Below are positions 13,758 through 17,509 of a DNA stretch of 17,509 nucleotides, piece after piece. Source of the DNA: JAQBGV01 sp032128395 (GTDB taxonomy: Bacteria > Planctomycetota > UBA8108 > UBA1146); the NCBI GenBank assembly GCA_032128395.1, contig JAQBGV010000179.1, positions 1-17,509 on the forward strand, written 5' to 3'. How positions within the stretch are numbered: the first letter of the stretch is position 1; every line of letters begins with the position of its first letter. The notes under the pieces were generated by a model that did no database searches, was not told the origin of the DNA, and saw only the letters and a program-made list of their open reading frames with translations. A program made the translations under genes and the position numbers.

Positions 13758-15728
13758 ATGCCGGCGACCCCGACGCTCGAGTACCTGAGCAGGCTCGTTT
13801 CTCTCTGCCTCCTCCTCGCCGCATCCATCCTCGGGGCGCAGGACCACGATCGATTTGCGGAAGAACGGGGGAAGCTCGCCACCGGGACCTCCCCCGAGAA
13901 GGTCCAGGTGATCGACAACCTCCTCGGGACGGGAGACTTGCAAGCCCTTTCGATCCTCCGAGATGCCCTCTCCGGGGAGGACCGCGAGCTCCGGATCCGC
14001 ATCACCACAGGGATCTTCCGAGTGTTCCCGCTAGAGGCTCCTGAACTCTTCTTCTCGCTGGTCGATGACTCCAACCTCTACCGGCGCGAGGCCGCGCTCT
14101 TTGCGATCGCCACCCTCGATGATCCGCGGGTCCTTCCGATCTTGATTGCGGCGCTCGATTCGAAGGAGAAGACACTCGGAGAGGCCGCTGCCCGCGCGCT
14201 CGCAGGTCGTGGACGCGAGGCGTTCAACGCCGCGTACACGAGGGCCTACGGCGGAGGGCGGCCGATCTCGCCGACCCTGCGGAAGATCCTCGCCGAAACG
14301 CGTATCGCAGTCTTCAGCGAGGTGATCCGAAGCGGCGCCGACGACGTCCGCCGCGCTCTCCGCGACCGATTCGCCGACGCGTCCGGAGCTCGCCGGCTCA
14401 GGGAAGCGTACCGTGACGCGCATCTCGATGATCCCGCCGCCGCGAAATTGGTGGTGCTGGGGATGCGCCTCGCCCCTTGGTGTCCACGGGCTTCCCTCCT
14501 ACCGGGCACCCATCTCGGCTACACCATTCAGCTCGGGAACGTCTTCGTCGGCTCTGAGAAGAAGGTGGAGATCTCCGTCGACGACATCGACTTCTCGGCG
14601 ATGCACTTCTGGCGGTACTCCCTCGACCGAGCGGTGACTCTCCTGCTCCCTCTCGATGAGCTCTTCCTCGACCCATCGTGCTGCGCGCCCACGTGGATCG
14701 ACGGGGAGGAACCGGGGACTTCCCCGATCCTCTCCTACCGTCTTCCGGAGCGGACCAAACTCGCCTGCGGGATCGGAATCCTGAACATCGCTTTCTGGCA
14801 GGGATCCACCCACGAGGGACGAGACGTCTTGCTGACCCTCGACAAAGCGACCGGGCTTCCCCGAGAGGAGAGGGTCACGGATGTCGCTGGGGAACTCGTG
14901 ATGTCGGTCGAGTACGGAGGCTGGCTCGATCTTCCAGGAGGCGCCTCGGCGCCGTCGACAATCCGCGTCGACCTGCCGCGGGCGACGATCGGTGCGAATG
15001 TCGTGCGGATGCGCTACGAGCTTCGCTTTCAGATCATCGAAGGGGTCTGGATCCTCGAGAAGGCCGATGCAGTCGCGCTCGTCGAGGAGGGCGAGGAGCT
15101 GCGCGCCACCGCCTCCCTATCCTCGATCTCCGTCACTCGGAAGGAGCCGGACTCCGCGGCGCCCCCCTGGGAGAGCCCGAGGGCGCCACCGGCGGTTCCG
15201 CACCGGTTCCGGAGAGCGGGGGAGGGGAGAGGACGGGAGAGTCCGGAGGCCACGGGACGATCGGGGGATCCCCCCGTTCGTAGCTGCCCAGTGTCGACTC
15301 GAGTGCGGGGAGGAGGTCGCTCCGTCCCGCGGTGCGGGCGGCCTCGATCGCCTTTCTCTGAAGATCGAGTGCGACGTCGAATCTCCCGATCGCCGCGTAC
15401 GCCATCGCCGCGGTCTCGACGTGCTCGAGTGAACTCTCCTCCTCGACGAGAACCCGCGCGAGCTCGACCGCCCGGACCGCCGATCCCGCATCCCCCGAGG
15501 TCGCGTGAAGACGCGCGAGCGCATTGCGAACCCCGCGGTGGGCAGAGTCGATCCCATGGGCGAGTTCCAGGCGCTCGATCGCGCTCCCCGGTTCGCCGAT
15601 CCGAACCAGGGAGAGCGCCTCGCCGAGACGCGCGGATGTCCGCCCCGGCTCTCGATCGAGTACGGCGCGGTACGCCTGCGCCGCGGTCTGGAATTCCCCG
15701 AGGCGCCGGAGCGCGTTCGCCCGGTTGA
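13758..15728 (+). CDS. Exported HEAT-repeat protein with a LolA-like C-terminal region; 3' end uncertain
   Basis: The open frame from ATG 13758 encodes 656 residues, but only about the first 464 look like protein. Residues 1-29 are a signal peptide (SLCLLLAASILGAQ). About 30-180 are HEAT-type helical repeats, for example NLYRREAALFAIATLDDPRVLPILIAA in shortened form (REAALFAIATLDDPRVLP). About 240-460 are beta-rich, with phrases such as LTLDKATGLPREERVTD and MRYELRFQIIEGVWILEK that recall LolA/outer-membrane lipoprotein-sorting folds; this is inference. From residue 459 the frame runs antisense to the TPR gene and becomes Arg/Pro/Ser-rich, typical of a non-coding shadow. The natural end may be near 15150-15283, with a base error hiding it, or the overlap is real. 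It probably acts in the periplasm; the exact role is unknown. Confidence 0.7.
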   Translation: MPATPTLEYLSRLVSLCLLLAASILGAQDHDRFAEERGKLATGTSPEKVQVIDNLLGTGDLQALSILRDALSGEDRELRIRITTGIFRVFPLEAPELFFSLVDDSNLYRREAALFAIATLDDPRVLPILIAALDSKEKTLGEAAARALAGRGREAFNAAYTRAYGGGRPISPTLRKILAETRIAVFSEVIRSGADDVRRALRDRFADASGARRLREAYRDAHLDDPAAAKLVVLGMRLAPWCPRASLLPGTHLGYTIQLGNVFVGSEKKVEISVDDIDFSAMHFWRYSLDRAVTLLLPLDELFLDPSCCAPTWIDGEEPGTSPILSYRLPERTKLACGIGILNIAFWQGSTHEGRDVLLTLDKATGLPREERVTDVAGELVMSVEYGGWLDLPGGASAPSTIRVDLPRATIGANVVRMRYELRFQIIEGVWILEKADAVALVEEGEELRATASLSSISVTRKEPDSAAPPWESPRAPPAVPHRFRRAGEGRGRESPEATGRSGDPPVRSCPVSTRVRGGGRSVPRCGRPRSPFSEDRVRRRISRSPRTPSPRSRRARVNSPPRREPARARPPGPPIPHPPRSREDARAHCEPRGGQSRSHGRVPGARSRSPVRRSEPGRAPRRDARMSAPALDRVRRGTPAPRSGIPRGAGARSPG

Positions 15729-16821
15729 AGTGCGCATCGATCAGCCCGGCATCCGCATCGGTCGCACGCGCGTAGTAGCGGACCGCCAGCCGATCTTCCC
15801 CACGACCCGCGGCGAGAACCCCTAGATTGAACCAGGGGAGCGAGGTGTCTGGGTCGAACTGGGCCGCCGCCTCGAAGTGGGGTAGGGCGTCCGCGCGTCG
15901 ATCGAGCTTTACGAGGACGGATCCGAGGTTGAGACGGACGGTCGCGACCTCGGGTGCCGCCACCGAAGCTCTCTCGAACTCGACGAGTGCGTCGGGGTAT
16001 CGCCCCTCCTGGAAAAAGCTGGTCCCGCGCCGCAGGTGGACTCGCCACCCCGCGGGGAGTTCGCGAACTTCCTGTAGCAGCGAGTCGACCGGTTGGGCCA
16101 TCAACATGCCGCGCCGGCCCATCTCCTCGAGGGCGCGCTCAGAGTTTCCGAGCCCCCTGTACGCGAGCCCGAGCGGGTACCTCAGAGCGCTCGCCTGGGG
16201 TGCGATCCGCAGTGCCTCCTCGAGACTGCGTACCGCCAGTTCGTACTGCGTCTCCTCGAGGAGCAATCGGCCGATTCCGCCGTGAGCCGCGGCGCAATCG
16301 GAATCGAGTGCGAGGGCCCGGTGGTACGCGGTCCGCGCATCGGGTTGGCGGTCGAGTTCGAGGAGTGCATCTCCCAGTGCCACCCACCCGGTGAGAAGCG
16401 TCGGGTCGAGGTCGACGGCGCGCTGGAAGGCAGAGACCGCGTCCGGCATCCGTGGGCCGGTACGAAGAACGTGTCCGCGGAGGTATGGCCAGCGAGGGTC
16501 GGTCGGAGCGCATCGCTCTGCCACTTCGTAGGCGGCGAGGGCCGCCAGTCGCAGTGAGTACGCGTGATAGACCATGCCGGCTCGACCGTGGGCGGGACCG
16601 AGCTGTTCCGGAGCCGCGCCGACACGAAGGGCCGTTTCGAGATCTGCGCGGGTCGTCGTCAGATGATCGCGAACCTCTGGCTCCACCCCGGTCAGATCGG
16701 GCCAGGGGAACGACGGGTCGGCGGGAGGATCGGGCTCGAGGTCGCAGCCGGTCGTGCACGCGATCACGAGGAGGAGGAACGCCAGCCTCGCGCGCCCGAT
16801 CGCCCGGTGCATGACCCGCAT
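15133..16821 (-). CDS. TPR-repeat lipoprotein
   Basis: The 562-residue product begins with a lipoprotein signal peptide; Cys22 in LLVIAC is the best lipobox, Cys26 in TTGC the alternative. About ten tetratricopeptide repeats follow between residues 50 and 510, with the usual pattern of small residues at helix crossings (e.g. GRLLLEETQYELAVRSLEEA, then ALRIAP). TPRs are scaffolds for protein-protein contacts. Residues 511-562 form a Pro/Ser-rich, probably disordered tail. ATG at 16821 shares its A with the TGA of the upstream FG-GAP/ASPIC gene (TGATG) and has GGAGAAG upstream; an in-frame ATG at 16812 is an alternative. The pairing with an ASPIC/UnbV protein is recurrent in bacteria that carry such proteins. 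Its 3' end lies antisense to the HEAT gene. Confidence 0.9.
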   Translation of the reverse strand: MRVMHRAIGRARLAFLLLVIACTTGCDLEPDPPADPSFPWPDLTGVEPEVRDHLTTTRADLETALRVGAAPEQLGPAHGRAGMVYHAYSLRLAALAAYEVAERCAPTDPRWPYLRGHVLRTGPRMPDAVSAFQRAVDLDPTLLTGWVALGDALLELDRQPDARTAYHRALALDSDCAAAHGGIGRLLLEETQYELAVRSLEEALRIAPQASALRYPLGLAYRGLGNSERALEEMGRRGMLMAQPVDSLLQEVRELPAGWRVHLRRGTSFFQEGRYPDALVEFERASVAAPEVATVRLNLGSVLVKLDRRADALPHFEAAAQFDPDTSLPWFNLGVLAAGRGEDRLAVRYYARATDADAGLIDAHFNRANALRRLGEFQTAAQAYRAVLDREPGRTSARLGEALSLVRIGEPGSAIERLELAHGIDSAHRGVRNALARLHATSGDAGSAVRAVELARVLVEEESSLEHVETAAMAYAAIGRFDVALDLQRKAIEAARTAGRSDLLPALESTLGSYERGDPPIVPWPPDSPVLSPPPLSGTGAEPPVAPSGSPRGAPRSPAPSE

Positions 16822-17509
16822 CACTCGTTCTTCTCCGAAGGGGTGCCGGTCCCGATGATGAGGGTGTGGTATCGCCCGACCAGGAGCTCCTTGAAGCTCT
16901 CGACCACACCGCCGGGGACGAGAATCTCGATGAGCGCCGGGGGATCCGATCCGTCGCCGAGCCCGAAGATGACCCGGGGGTCCTGGGCGCACAGGTAGCT
17001 CGCCGCGACCCGGACGCGTCGCTCCATCGTGCGCCCCCCGGCGGTGATCAGGCGCACGCGAGCCCCCAGGGCAGGGTTTCGTCCGTCGGCGGTCCTCAGA
17101 TCGATCCCGACCCAGCCGGCAGCCAGCGGGGTGCGGCCCCGGTATACGCGGACGATTCCGGAGTTGTTGAAGAGCACGATGTCGGTCGCCCCATCATCGT
17201 CGAGGTCCCCCGAGCAGACTCCTCGCCCGACTTCCGAGCGGGCGAGGATCGGTTCGTCGGTGGACGGGACCTCTTCGAAGGTTCCGTCGCCTCGGTTTCG
17301 AAAGAGCTGGTTCGGGAGGTGGAGAGGATAGGGATCCCCCGCCGCCGCGAGTGCTTCGATGGTCTTCACCGCCCCATTCGCGATGAAGAGGTCGAGATCG
17401 CCATCGTGTTCCAGGTCCAGCAGGGCGGTGCCGAATCCGGTATAGGCTCGACTCGGGACCCCGAGTCCGCTCGCAGCGGAGGCGTCGTCGAAGGTCCCCG
17501 TGCCGTCGT
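16821..17509 (-). CDS. FG-GAP/VCBS repeat protein with ASPIC/UnbV C-terminal domain, 5' end outside the window
   Basis: Only the C-terminal 228 codons are present; the frame runs open to the window edge, so the start lies beyond 17509. The visible part starts with an FG-GAP repeat (GTGTFDDASAASGLGVPS, then DLEHDGDLDLFIANG). A second one follows (LFRNRGDGTFEEV, SGDLDDDGATDIVLFNN). The end is an ASPIC/UnbV domain: GWVGIDLRT, ALGARVRL, GGRTMERRV, ASYLCAQDPRVIFGLG, then IEILVPGGVVESF. The acidic loops bind calcium in the integrin-alpha-like propeller family. Such proteins are typically secreted or surface-bound and related to CRTAC1; the function is unsettled. The stop overlaps the TPR lipoprotein start, implying one operon. 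A GTG at 17367-17369 is internal, not the start. Confidence 0.92.
   Translation of the reverse strand, partial: DGTGTFDDASAASGLGVPSRAYTGFGTALLDLEHDGDLDLFIANGAVKTIEALAAAGDPYPLHLPNQLFRNRGDGTFEEVPSTDEPILARSEVGRGVCSGDLDDDGATDIVLFNNSGIVRVYRGRTPLAAGWVGIDLRTADGRNPALGARVRLITAGGRTMERRVRVAASYLCAQDPRVIFGLGDGSDPPALIEILVPGGVVESFKELLVGRYHTLIIGTGTPSEKNE

Noticed and set aside
13470..13943. 158-codon N-terminal extension of the giant secreted gene
   Set aside because: The signal peptide and Shine-Dalgarno site lie at 13469, and the extension would cross both the promoter and the divergent gene.

Overview
The window is a GC-rich bacterial chromosome segment. The best guess for the source is a planctomycete or a similar Planctomycetota lineage, and this is inference, not proof. 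It rests on a giant secreted protein with PKD repeats and a C-terminal pair of dockerin-like EF-hands, an FG-GAP/ASPIC-UnbV protein paired with a TPR lipoprotein, and HEAT-repeat plus von Willebrand A exported proteins. All three are frequent in that phylum. No mobile element, CRISPR array, tRNA or rRNA was seen.

Left part (1-8741). A low-complexity edge with a 14-base C tract and a hairpin is followed by a small gene of unknown function on the minus strand (84-371). Divergent from it runs a plus-strand series with almost no gaps: glycyl-tRNA synthetase (627-2264), DapB of lysine/diaminopimelate synthesis (2266-2991), an exported protein of unknown function (2970-3791), and an exported HEAT/VWA protein (3788-5188). 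After a 71-base gap come a FadI-type thiolase (5260-6546) and a FadJ-type multifunctional beta-oxidation protein (6543-8741). Most junctions overlap (22 bases, then two ATGA overlaps), which suggests translational coupling. The last two genes should together form a fatty-acid beta-oxidation complex that cycles enoyl-CoA through to acetyl-CoA.

Middle part (8742-13757). A perfect 15-bp hairpin sits between the convergent ends of the FadJ-like gene and a 1557-residue secreted protein on the minus strand. That protein has a signal peptide, a propeller-like head, four P (proprotein convertase homoB) domains, eight PKD domains and a dockerin-like end. Its upstream region (13470-13757) carries two opposed promoter candidates, one for it and one for the next plus-strand gene.

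Right part (13758-17509). An exported HEAT-repeat protein on the plus strand runs tail-to-tail into a minus-strand operon. That operon is an FG-GAP/ASPIC-UnbV protein, cut off by the window end, followed by a TPR lipoprotein, joined by a TGATG overlap. The HEAT gene stays open for nearly 600 bases antisense to the TPR gene, and this is the clearest structural oddity in the window.

I did not find a convincing new defence, mobile or biosynthetic system. The items most worth a second look are the large P-domain/PKD/dockerin protein, the antisense overlap at 15133-15728, and the exported-protein pair coupled to dapB.
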